Assembly: GCA_013335535.1 (NCBI GenBank)
Contig: JAAXVL010000001.1
Location: forward strand, 451,764-515,763
DNA length: 64,000 nucleotides
Reading direction: 5' to 3'
DNA from: Azonexaceae bacterium
GTDB taxonomy: Bacteria; Pseudomonadota; Gammaproteobacteria; Burkholderiales; Rhodocyclaceae
The position numbers and the translations under genes were made by a program. The notes below the pieces were generated by a model, which was given only the letters and a program-made list of their open reading frames with translations, made no database searches and had not been told where the DNA came from. This document shows, piece after piece, positions 45,844 through 53,588 of this stretch. Each line of letters opens with the position of its first letter. Position 1 is the stretch's first letter.

Positions 45844-46169
45844 GTGTTCGGATTCCAGCGACTGACTGGTCACCATAAAAATCAGACGTGCTCCTGCTGC
45901 GCGAATATTCGACGCTGAGCATAGGATTTTCTCAGCGCAGGGACGTCGCCTATTTTGCGCATGTAAGCGAAGCGAAACACCCCGATAGGAACTGTATTGG
46001 CGTTTCTGGAGAGGCAAGCTGCTGAAATTTCGTCGTTCAAGCTTCTGTGCTTGCTGAGAACCGGCACAAGTCGCTTGCTTCGCCCCTCAAAAGCCCTAAA
46101 ATTGCGCCCCTTCTGGCGCGTTGCTTTTTCAGCGTGCCAAACCAGCTCTGAACACACCAAGGAACGAAG
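45844..46169. other. Intergenic region with a protein-like remnant on the minus strand
   Basis: 326 bp between the kinase and hupB. On the minus strand, 46000-45882 reads as a convincing protein tail (TVPIGVFRFAYMRKIGD, then VPALRKSYAQRRIFAQ, stop), with no start or body upstream. It may be a decayed gene end. An inverted repeat CGCTGAG / CTCAGCG lies at 45913-45919 / 45931-45937. The right end holds the hupB promoter. Confidence 0.4.
46075..46102 (+). promoter_or_regulatory. hupB promoter
   Basis: TTGCTT (46075-46080), a 16-bp spacer and TAAAAT (46097-46102) form a good sigma-70-type promoter 68 bp upstream of the HU start. Confidence 0.6.
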
Positions 46170-46448
46170 ATGAACAAAACCGAACTGATTGATGCTATCG
46201 CTGAAGAAGCTGGCCTGACCAAGGTTGATGCCGCCAAGGCGCTTGACGCCGTGACCGGCGCCATTGTTGCCGCCGTGTCTGCTGGCGACTCCGTTTCCCT
46301 GATCGGTTTCGGCACCTTCAAGGCATCGGCCCGCGCTGCCCGTGAAGGCAAGAACCCGAAGACCGGCGAAAAGCTGTCGATCGCTGCGACCACCGTGCCG
46401 AAGTTCTCGGCTGGCAGCAACTTCAAGGCAGCCGTCGCCAAGAAGTAA
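46170..46448 (+). CDS. hupB: DNA-binding protein HU
   Basis: 92 aa. Starts MNKTELIDAIAEEAGLTK; the DNA-binding arm core is LIGFGTFKASARAAREGKNPKTGEK. HU bends DNA and organises the nucleoid. A strong terminator follows directly, so it is probably transcribed alone at a high level. Confidence 0.96.
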   Translation: MNKTELIDAIAEEAGLTKVDAAKALDAVTGAIVAAVSAGDSVSLIGFGTFKASARAAREGKNPKTGEKLSIAATTVPKFSAGSNFKAAVAKK

Positions 46449-46462
46449 TCCGGCGTTCTGTC

Positions 46463-46498
46463 AAAAAAGCCCCAGAGCTTCGATTTCTGGGGCTTTTT
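46463..46498 (+). terminator. hupB terminator
   Basis: GCCCCAGA (46469-46476) and TCTGGGGC (46486-46493) form an 8-bp stem extended by A6/T5 pairing; loop of 9 nt; T-run 46494-46498. Confidence 0.9.
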
Positions 46499-46526
46499 GC
46501 TTTCTGATCCCTCGTTTTCAAAGTGA

Positions 46527-47435
46527 ATGGCCATGACTTTCAAAGACAGTTCGTCCGATTTCAAGATCATCGATGTCGCGTTGATCGAACCTGATCCGCA
46601 GCATCCCCGGCAGAATATCGACGAAAGCAGCCTCAAGGGCCTGGCCAATTCAATTCAGAAAATGGGGGTGATTCACCCTCTGGTCGTCAGGCCGGGCAAT
46701 GCTGCCGGTCGCTACACCGTCGTCGTCGGCGAGCGGCGGCGGCAGGCTGCCATCCTGGCCGGCGAGAAGACCGTGCCGGTGATCGTTCGCGCCTGCGCGG
46801 CGGCGGAAACACTCGAAGTACAGGTTTTCGAAAACATTGGTCTGGGCGTGCGCTCGGCGCTCGATGCCCGGGAGATGGCCAACGCCATTCAGACCATCGC
46901 GACGCGTTTCGACTCAGCGGAAGATGCGGCCCAGCATTTCGGCCGGGCGCCAACCTGGCTGGCCCAGGCGACAGCTGCGGCCAATTTGTCCGAGAAGGTC
47001 ACCGCACTGCTCGATTCGGGCAAGATTTCAAGCACCGGTGCTGCCGTTCAGCTGGAAAGGCTGGCGAAGAAGAACGAGGCCAAGGCTGAGGTCCTGATCG
47101 ACCGGATCGAGCAATTGCCCGAGGGCGAGAAGGTCTCGAAAAAAGTGGTCGATAACGCGCTTTCCGAGGCTTCCGGCGGGCGAAAAAAGAAGGAAAGCGC
47201 CATCGCCGAAGCGGAGCCGGACGGCCTTGCCGGGCCGGCCGTTACGGCGCTGTCGGCATCAGCCATTCCGCCGTGGGAGGAGAAGCCGGAAGCCGTACAA
47301 ATCTCCAGCGCCCGGCGCCGCATCAGTCAGGACAAGGTCAGACTGGTTGCCGAATTGCTCGGCCTGGACGATGGCGACGAGGAGGCTGTACTCATTCGCC
47401 TGATCGACGAATTCCTGGCGCAGAAGAATTCCTGA
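46527..47435 (+). CDS. Stand-alone ParB/Spo0J-like DNA-binding protein
   Basis: 302 aa. ParB N-terminal (sulfiredoxin-like) domain with PDPQHPRQNIDESSLKGLANSI, VIHPLVVRP and the GERRRQAA box; then helix-turn-helix-like LDAREMANAI...FGRAPTWLAQATAAANLS; a basic, charged linker (GGRKKKES) and a C-terminal helical segment that may dimerise. There is no parA, no parS-like site was noticed and no replication gene is near, so it is probably not the chromosomal segregation ParB. Starts at ATG 46527 or two codons later at 46533. A nucleoid-associated or plasmid-derived role is possible. Confidence 0.8.
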   Translation: MAMTFKDSSSDFKIIDVALIEPDPQHPRQNIDESSLKGLANSIQKMGVIHPLVVRPGNAAGRYTVVVGERRRQAAILAGEKTVPVIVRACAAAETLEVQVFENIGLGVRSALDAREMANAIQTIATRFDSAEDAAQHFGRAPTWLAQATAAANLSEKVTALLDSGKISSTGAAVQLERLAKKNEAKAEVLIDRIEQLPEGEKVSKKVVDNALSEASGGRKKKESAIAEAEPDGLAGPAVTALSASAIPPWEEKPEAVQISSARRRISQDKVRLVAELLGLDDGDEEAVLIRLIDEFLAQKNS

Positions 47436-47441
47436 TCTGCC

Positions 47442-49148
47442 TCAGGCCGTTTCGGCCTGTTGGGAGAAACGCTCCAGCACGTGCTCGGTCATGCCTTTGG
47501 CCAATTCTTCCTCGCCATAGAAAACAGTCCCGAGCTCGTCTTTGCGCAACATTTCAGATTCGGCCTCGCTGTGGGTGCGCAGCACGATTTCGATGTCCGG
47601 ATTGAGTGTTCTTGCCGTTTCGACCATCTGCCGGACGTTGATCGGGTCGGGGCTGGCGATGACCAGCATCGCGGCATCGGCGATATGCGCCTGAATCAGC
47701 ACCGAAGGTTCGCTGGCGTCGCCGGAGACGGCGGCAATTCCCTTGCGGCGCAGGCTTTCGACCAGTTCCCGGTTCTGCTCGGCGACGACGTAAGGAATCC
47801 CCTGACGATCCAGCGCCTCGGATATCCTTCGCCCGACCCGGCCGTAGCCGACTAGCACCACCTGCTTCTCGAGAAACTTGCGTTCGGTACTCAAGGGCAG
47901 TTCGGCAAACGGATCACCGCGTTGCTCAAGCTCGCGGGCCTTGGCCGACTTGCCCAGAACCCAGCGGCGCAGTGGCTCGACGGCTGAGAACATCAGCGGG
48001 TTGAGGGCGATCGAGAACAGGGCGCCGGCCAGGACCAGGCTCATGCCTTCGCTCGTCATCAGGCCCAGGGACTGACCCAGCCCAGCCAGAATGAACGAGA
48101 ATTCGCCGATCTGGGCCAGACTGGCGGCGACGGTCAGGGCGGTGTTGAGCGGGTAGCGCAGGGCCAGGACCAGGGCCATGGCGGCCAGCGTTTTGCCAAC
48201 CATGATGATGGCGACGACGCCCAAGACCTGCCAAGGCTTGTCGACCAGAATCGACGGCTGGAAGAGCATGCCGACCGAGACGAAGAAGAGCACGGAGAAT
48301 GCGTCACGCAGGGGCAGGGATTCTTCGGCCGCGCGATGGCTGAACTCGGACTCGCGCATGACCATGCCGGCGAAGAAGGCACCCAGCGCAAACGAAACGC
48401 TGAACAGCACGGCAGCGCCGTAGGCGATGCCGATGGCCGCGGCGACGACGGACAGCGTGAACAGCTCGCGTGAGCCAGTCGCGGCGATGTGCCAGAGCAG
48501 CCACGGAATGACCTTGCGGCCGACGATCATCATGATGCCGATGAAGGCGCAGACCTGGAGCAGCGTCTTGGCGATGGCGATCCAGATTTCCTGATTGCCG
48601 GCGGCTGACTGCGTATCGCCGCCGAGAATGCCGGCCATCGGCGGTAGCAGGACGAGGACGAGCACCGTGGCGAGATCTTCGACGACCAGCCAGCCGACCG
48701 CGATCCGCCCGTTCATGCTGTCGAGAACGCCCCTGGCCTCGAGGGCCTTGAGCAGCACGACGGTACTGGCACAGGACAGCGACAGGCCGAAGAGCAGCCC
48801 GTGCCCCCATTCCCAGCCCCAACCCCAGGCGACGGCCATGCCGAGCAGGGTGGCGCAGGCCATCTGGACGACGGCGCCAGGCACGGCGATGCGCTTGACG
48901 GCCATCAGGTCGCCCAGCGAAAAATGCAGGCCAACGCCGAACATGAGCAGCATGACGCCGATTTCGGAGAGCTGGGCGGCGATGCTCATGTCGGCGACAA
49001 AGCCCGGCGTGGCCGGGCCGATCAGGATGCCGGTGGCGAGATAGCCGACCAGCGCAGGCAATTTCATGCGCTCGGCGACGAAGCCGAGGATCAGGGCGAT
49101 GCCGAAGCCGGCAGCGAGCGTGGTGATCAGGGGAATGTTGTGGTCCAT
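47442..49148 (-). CDS. ybaL: Kef/YbaL-type monovalent cation:proton antiporter with RCK domain
   Basis: 568 aa. Twelve or so transmembrane segments (CPA2 family) from PLITTLAAGFGIALILGF to about residue 390, with LLMFGVGLHFSLGDLMAVK, VEDLATVLVLVLLPP and SFALGAFFAGMVMRESEFSHRAAEESLPLRDAFSV closely matching E. coli YbaL. C-terminal RCK/TrkA-N domain begins VVLVGYGRVGRRISEAL (NAD-binding GxGxxG). Probably exports K+ or Na+ in exchange for H+ at the inner membrane. Convergent with the parB-like gene (6-bp gap). Confidence 0.9.
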   Translation of the reverse strand: MDHNIPLITTLAAGFGIALILGFVAERMKLPALVGYLATGILIGPATPGFVADMSIAAQLSEIGVMLLMFGVGLHFSLGDLMAVKRIAVPGAVVQMACATLLGMAVAWGWGWEWGHGLLFGLSLSCASTVVLLKALEARGVLDSMNGRIAVGWLVVEDLATVLVLVLLPPMAGILGGDTQSAAGNQEIWIAIAKTLLQVCAFIGIMMIVGRKVIPWLLWHIAATGSRELFTLSVVAAAIGIAYGAAVLFSVSFALGAFFAGMVMRESEFSHRAAEESLPLRDAFSVLFFVSVGMLFQPSILVDKPWQVLGVVAIIMVGKTLAAMALVLALRYPLNTALTVAASLAQIGEFSFILAGLGQSLGLMTSEGMSLVLAGALFSIALNPLMFSAVEPLRRWVLGKSAKARELEQRGDPFAELPLSTERKFLEKQVVLVGYGRVGRRISEALDRQGIPYVVAEQNRELVESLRRKGIAAVSGDASEPSVLIQAHIADAAMLVIASPDPINVRQMVETARTLNPDIEIVLRTHSEAESEMLRKDELGTVFYGEEELAKGMTEHVLERFSQQAETA

Positions 49149-49308
49149 GGGGGCCTTGGTATGTCGATTGAGTCCTTTTACCGGACGCTTCCCTTTCGGA
49201 CAAGCAGGGCGGCCCGAAGATTCCCTTCAGAAAAGCCGGTCGCTTCGGTTACCGCCAGATGGCTTGGTATAGTCACGAACCGGATTCACTCCTGCCATCG
49301 CTCAAATC

Positions 49309-50220
49309 GTGTCCTCCAACGCTTACCGCGGCCGCTTCGCTCCTTCGCCGACCGGCCCTTTGCACTTCGGTTCCCTGGTTGCCGCCGTCGGCAGCTTCCT
49401 CGATGCGCGCACGCAGGGTGGTGAATGGCTGGTGCGCATGGAGGATGTCGATACGCCGCGCAACGTGGCGGGGGCGGCCGATGCCATCCTGAGCACGCTG
49501 GATGCTTTCGGCTTCGAATGGGATGGCCCGGTCTTGTACCAGAGCCGCCGGTTCGACGCCTATGCGGCAGCGCTGGCGCAGTTGCAACGGGCCGGCCTGG
49601 CCTACGGTTGTGCCTGCTCGCGCAAGGAAATCGCCGATTCGGCGACGCGCCCGGCGGTCGATGGCGGGCTGGCCTACCCCGGTACCTGCCGCCAAGGTCT
49701 GCCGGCGGGGCGTGAGGCGCGAGCCTGGCGGCTGCGGGTCAATGACGACGAGATCGCCTTCACTGACCGCCTGCAGGGACGCGTCGTTCAGCACCTCGAA
49801 AACGATGTCGGCGACTTCGTGCTGCGTCGGGCCGATGGCTTGTTCGCCTACCAGCTCGCTGTCACGGTCGACGACGATTTTCAGCAAATTTCGCAGGTCG
49901 TGCGCGGTGCCGATCTGCTTGCGTCGACGCCGCGCCAGATCTGGCTGCAACGCTGCCTGGGTTTTGCCACGCCGACCTACGCCCATCTGCCGGTGGCCGC
50001 CAATGCGGCCGGCGAAAAATTGTCGAAGCAGACGCTGGCGCGACCGCTGGCCAGCGATATCGCGGCGGCCGAGCTGGTCCGCGCGCTGGGTTTTCTCGGT
50101 CAGGCCGTGCCGGCCGAACTGGGCCGGGCAGCCGTTGCTGAAGTCTGGGCATGGGCGCTGGCGAATTGGTCGTTTGCCGCCATTCCGCGCACCCCGGCGA
50201 TCATCGTTCCTCTGGTTTAG
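49309..50220 (+). CDS. gluQ: Glutamyl-queuosine tRNA(Asp) synthetase
   Basis: 303 aa, the truncated GluRS paralogue without an anticodon-binding domain. Catalytic core with FAPSPTGPLHFGSLVAAVGSFLDAR (HIGH-like HFGS), MEDVDTPR, Zn ligands CAC...Y...C (CACSRKE and GTCR) and a KLSKQ motif (KMSKS equivalent). Adds glutamate to queuosine in tRNA-Asp. Starts at GTG 49309; TATAGT (49268-49273) may be its -10 box. The 3' end overlaps the convergent clsB by 20 nt. Confidence 0.93.
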   Translation: MSSNAYRGRFAPSPTGPLHFGSLVAAVGSFLDARTQGGEWLVRMEDVDTPRNVAGAADAILSTLDAFGFEWDGPVLYQSRRFDAYAAALAQLQRAGLAYGCACSRKEIADSATRPAVDGGLAYPGTCRQGLPAGREARAWRLRVNDDEIAFTDRLQGRVVQHLENDVGDFVLRRADGLFAYQLAVTVDDDFQQISQVVRGADLLASTPRQIWLQRCLGFATPTYAHLPVAANAAGEKLSKQTLARPLASDIAAAELVRALGFLGQAVPAELGRAAVAEVWAWALANWSFAAIPRTPAIIVPLV

Positions 50221-51394
50221 CGTCGTCGGCTTGCCAGTGGCGCTGGCTGTAGCCGGCGATGCCGACCATGGCGCGGACCAGCCCGTAGGCCAGCCAGCGC
50301 AGGAAACGCGAGTGGATGGGCTGGCGCGAGAGTTCTTCGGCGAGCAGTTCGCGGGCGCCAATGGCCATGGCGTTCTTGAGGCTGGCTTCGAGTTCGCCGG
50401 CAAATCCCGCGTCGCGCACGACCAGATTGGCCTCCTTGGCCAGGAGCAGGCTGAACGGGTCGATGTTCGACGAGCCGACGGTGGCCCACTCGCCATCGAT
50501 GACGGCGACCTTGGCGTGCATGAAACTCTTTTCGTATTCGAAGATGCGGATGCCAGCGGCCAGCGCCGTGGCGTACAGCGTTTGCGTGGCGTAGCGGAAC
50601 AGCTGGTGATCGCTCTTGCCCTGGAGCAGCACGGTGATGCGCACGCCGCGCTGGGCGGCGGCATAGAGTGCCCGGCCGAAACGGAGTCCGGGCAGGAAAT
50701 AGGCGTTGGCGATCAGGATCTCGTGCTTGGCGTTGTCGATGGCGTCGAGATAGGCGTGCAGGATGTCGTTGCGGTGGCGGATATTGTCGCGGATCAGGAA
50801 GGCCGCGTTCTGGGTGCCCGCCGCGGCGCAGCAGGGATCGGCGACCGGGGCGAGGCGGAAACGTCGCTTGAAATTGACCCACGATACCGTTTCCCACATG
50901 CGACGCACGGCGTGATGGACTTGGCGAAGGACCGGCCCTTCGACGCGCACGGCGTAGTCGTAGTGCGGGCGCATGTCGAGCGGGGCATTGTTGTCATCGA
51001 TGACGTTGATGCCGCCGACAAAGGCCAGGCGCGCATCGATGACGACGAGCTTGCGGTGCAGTCGGCGCAGGCGGTGCCGCTTGATGTGGAAACGGCCGAT
51101 TTCGGGCCGGTAGAACATGGCGCGGACGCCTGCCACGGTCAACCGGGAAAAGAAGTCAATTTTGAAATTGCGGGCCCCGAAGCCGTCGACCGTGACATTG
51201 ACCTGGACGCCACGTTCGGCTGCCCGGCACAGGGCGCTGGCCACCTGGTGGCCGATCACGTCGTTGGCGAAGATGTAGCTTTCGAGGTAGATCTCGATTT
51301 CGGCTGCGTCGATGGCAGCGAGCAGGGCCGGGAAATAATCGTCGCCCGAATTGAGCAGGGTCAGCCGGTTGCCCGGCACAAACTCAGCGGCCAT
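50201..51394 (-). CDS. clsB: Cardiolipin synthase B-like phospholipase D family protein
   Basis: 397 aa. Two HKD motifs: LHRKLVVIDARLAFVGGIN and MHAKVAVIDGEWATVGSSN. No N-terminal membrane helices, as in ClsB (YbhO) rather than ClsA. It overlaps the upstream EEP gene by 11 nt, reproducing the ybhP-clsB pair of E. coli. Residues about 75-88 (NFKIDFFSRLTVAG), just after VDGFGAR, are encoded by repeat R8; the frame is kept and both catalytic motifs are intact. Makes or remodels cardiolipin in the inner membrane. Confidence 0.88.
   Translation of the reverse strand: MAAEFVPGNRLTLLNSGDDYFPALLAAIDAAEIEIYLESYIFANDVIGHQVASALCRAAERGVQVNVTVDGFGARNFKIDFFSRLTVAGVRAMFYRPEIGRFHIKRHRLRRLHRKLVVIDARLAFVGGINVIDDNNAPLDMRPHYDYAVRVEGPVLRQVHHAVRRMWETVSWVNFKRRFRLAPVADPCCAAAGTQNAAFLIRDNIRHRNDILHAYLDAIDNAKHEILIANAYFLPGLRFGRALYAAAQRGVRITVLLQGKSDHQLFRYATQTLYATALAAGIRIFEYEKSFMHAKVAVIDGEWATVGSSNIDPFSLLLAKEANLVVRDAGFAGELEASLKNAMAIGARELLAEELSRQPIHSRFLRWLAYGLVRAMVGIAGYSQRHWQADDAKPEER
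51131..51169 (+). repeat. Dispersed repeat copy R8 (in frame in clsB)
   Basis: TGCCACGGTCAACCGGG, then AAAAGAAGTCAATTTTGAAATT. Opposite in orientation to the gene; clsB reads it as N-F-K-I-D-F-F-S-R-L-T-V-A. Confidence 0.85.
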
Positions 51395-52142
51395 GCCGGG
51401 TCAGATGGGCCGACAGCGCGGCGTGATCGGAAATGGCCGACCACGGCATGCCGTGATGGACTTCGGTGCGCTTGACGTCGAAACCGCGCACGTAAATGCG
51501 GTCGAGGCGGAACATCGGCATGGCCGCCGGAAAGCTGCACACGGGCTTGCCGCTGAGGCCGCTGAACACTTCCTGCAGGCCGAGGCGGCGCGTCAGGTCT
51601 TCGCCGGCCCGGTTGCGCCAGTCGTTGAAATCGCCGGCGACGATGAGCGGGGCATTGGGTTCGGCCAGCCGGTCGATGTAATCGGCCAGCGCCGCCATCT
51701 GCTTACGCCGCGAATAGCCGAACAGCGACAGGTGCACGCAGACGCAATGCGCCGCCGGGCCTTCCGGCAGTTCGATCCGGCAATGCAGCATGCCGCGCTT
51801 CTCGAACTGCAGGTGGGTGACGTCCTGATTGTGGGCATGCAGGATCGGAAAGCGCGACAGGATGGCGTTGCCGTGGTGGCCGTGGTCGTAGAGCATGTTG
51901 CGGCCGTAGGCCGACGCCGCCCAGACGTCTTCGGCGAGAAATTCGTGCTGTGGCGAATCGGGCCAGTCGTCGTGCGTCTCGGCGTGGCCGAGGTGCAGGC
52001 CCTGCACTTCCTGCAGAAACACGATGTCCGGGTTCAGATGGCGCAGGCGCTCACGCAGCTCATGCACCATCATTCGCCGGTTGAATTGCGAAAAGCCCTT
52101 GTGAATGTTGTAGGTGGTGATGTGCAGGCTGGGCGTGCTCAC
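51384..52142 (-). CDS. Endonuclease/exonuclease/phosphatase (EEP) family protein, YbhP-like
   Basis: 252 aa from GTG 52142 (GGAG about 6 nt upstream); the open frame reaches GTG 52187 without a ribosome site. EEP motifs: TTYNIHKGF near the N-terminus, IVFLQEVQG, GNAILSRFP, VAGDFNDWRN and DRIYVRG followed by SDHAALSA. Metal-dependent phosphoesterase; substrate unknown. It lies 72 bp after pelG and overlaps clsB, so it may be transcribed from the pel operon. Confidence 0.85.
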   Translation of the reverse strand: MSTPSLHITTYNIHKGFSQFNRRMMVHELRERLRHLNPDIVFLQEVQGLHLGHAETHDDWPDSPQHEFLAEDVWAASAYGRNMLYDHGHHGNAILSRFPILHAHNQDVTHLQFEKRGMLHCRIELPEGPAAHCVCVHLSLFGYSRRKQMAALADYIDRLAEPNAPLIVAGDFNDWRNRAGEDLTRRLGLQEVFSGLSGKPVCSFPAAMPMFRLDRIYVRGFDVKRTEVHHGMPWSAISDHAALSAHLTRHGR

Positions 52143-52213
52143 GGGATGCTCCGGGGTTGCGCTGGTTGCGCCGGGAGGCGGCAACACCTGGCAAGAGTAT
52201 CAAGCCTTCTGCC

Positions 52214-53587
52214 TTATTGCAGCATGAACGTTTCGTATTCCAGGCGGTTCAGCCGGCGTGAAAGCAGGACCAGACCGGTGATCAGCGTGACGAGCACCGC
52301 CAGCGCAAAGCCGTAGCCGTAAAGCGCGGCGCCCCAGGCCAGCGTGGCGGCTGTGAACACAACGTTGAGCAGCACGAACTCGGCACAGAGCAGCAGCACG
52401 ATGCGTCGCTGGTCGAGATAGAAAAAGACGTTGAGCACGGCCATCAGGCCGACCTGCAAACCAGCGCCAATAACCTGGACGTAGAGCAGCGGCAGGTAAA
52501 GCTCGCTGATACCCAGGGCACGGAGCAGGGTCGGTCCGGCGACGAAGGTACCGAGCACGGCCAGGCTCTGGATCTTGCCGATTTCACCCAGCCCTTGCTG
52601 GATCGAATAAACCATCTCGTCGCGCATGCCTTCGATGAATTCAAGCGAACCGCCGCTACGCACCGCGTCGTAGAACTTCTCGTAGTACTCGACGAAATCG
52701 GTTTCGATGCGGACGAGAAAGACCGCCATGCCGGGAATGATCGACAGGTAGGACAAAAACACCGGCAGGTCGTAGATGACCGAGGCCTGCAGGCGGCCGA
52801 TGACCACATCCGAGGTGTCCGGGAAATACCAGAACATGAACTTGTCGACCCAGATGCCCAGGTTGTAAAGCAGGCCGATGGCCATCAGGCTCGGGTAAAG
52901 CAGCTCGCGGCGGGCGAAGTCGAAGCTGATCAAGCGGTCGTGCGGCAGGAAGTCGCGGACGGTAAGCAGCCACATGCCGGCGACCAGCACCAGATGGCCG
53001 AGCACGAAACCGGCGAGCAGGCCTTCCAGACCGTAGGGGCGGAAGAGCAGGGCGAGTCCGATGATCAGGCTGTAGGCGACGCCGAACAGGATGACGATGG
53101 CGTGGTAGCGCTTCATCCCGGAGAGAAAGACGGTCATCACCCAGACCGCGCACATCAGCACGAAGCCGGACAGCATGAGCAGACGATAAAGCAGGCTGAG
53201 GCCGGGAAAAACGAGGAACAGGCAGAGCGTGCCGAAGAGGCTGGCAACGCCGACGACGATGAGCAGCAGGCCGTTCAGGTTGGGCATTACCGAGTCGTGA
53301 CGCTTTTCGAACAGGCGGTCGGAAACGAAGCGGGTGAAGGCGAGCTGGACCAGTCCGGTCAGCACCAGGCTGCTCGCCACGAGATAGGTCACCGAGGTCT
53401 GGAACTGGGTGATCATGAACGACGGCGTGGCGATGCTGGCGCTGATCAGTCCGACGAGCAGGATGCCGACAATCGAGAAAACCCAGGGGCCGGAGCTGAT
53501 GATGCCGGCGTAGGCGTAGGCCTCGACCAGGCCGAGCAGCGTGTTCTTGCGCAGCAAGCGGCGCAGTTCGAAGCCAATGCCAGCCAT
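52214..53587 (-). CDS. pelG: PelG, polytopic inner-membrane protein for Pel export
   Basis: 457 aa with about 12 transmembrane segments. Starts MAGIGFELRRLLRKNTLLGLVEAYAYAGIISSGPW, a highly typical PelG N-terminus, and has DKFMFWYFP and the YYEKFYDAVRSGGSLEFIEGMRDEM cytoplasmic loop. PelG forms the membrane complex with PelD and PelE and probably translocates Pel polysaccharide. Starts 1 bp after pelF. Confidence 0.95.
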   Translation of the reverse strand: MAGIGFELRRLLRKNTLLGLVEAYAYAGIISSGPWVFSIVGILLVGLISASIATPSFMITQFQTSVTYLVASSLVLTGLVQLAFTRFVSDRLFEKRHDSVMPNLNGLLLIVVGVASLFGTLCLFLVFPGLSLLYRLLMLSGFVLMCAVWVMTVFLSGMKRYHAIVILFGVAYSLIIGLALLFRPYGLEGLLAGFVLGHLVLVAGMWLLTVRDFLPHDRLISFDFARRELLYPSLMAIGLLYNLGIWVDKFMFWYFPDTSDVVIGRLQASVIYDLPVFLSYLSIIPGMAVFLVRIETDFVEYYEKFYDAVRSGGSLEFIEGMRDEMVYSIQQGLGEIGKIQSLAVLGTFVAGPTLLRALGISELYLPLLYVQVIGAGLQVGLMAVLNVFFYLDQRRIVLLLCAEFVLLNVVFTAATLAWGAALYGYGFALAVLVTLITGLVLLSRRLNRLEYETFMLQ

Positions 53588-53588
53588 C

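Noticed and set aside
46037..46648. 203-codon minus-strand open frame opposite hupB
   Set aside because: Antisense of HU and its terminator; no evidence of coding.
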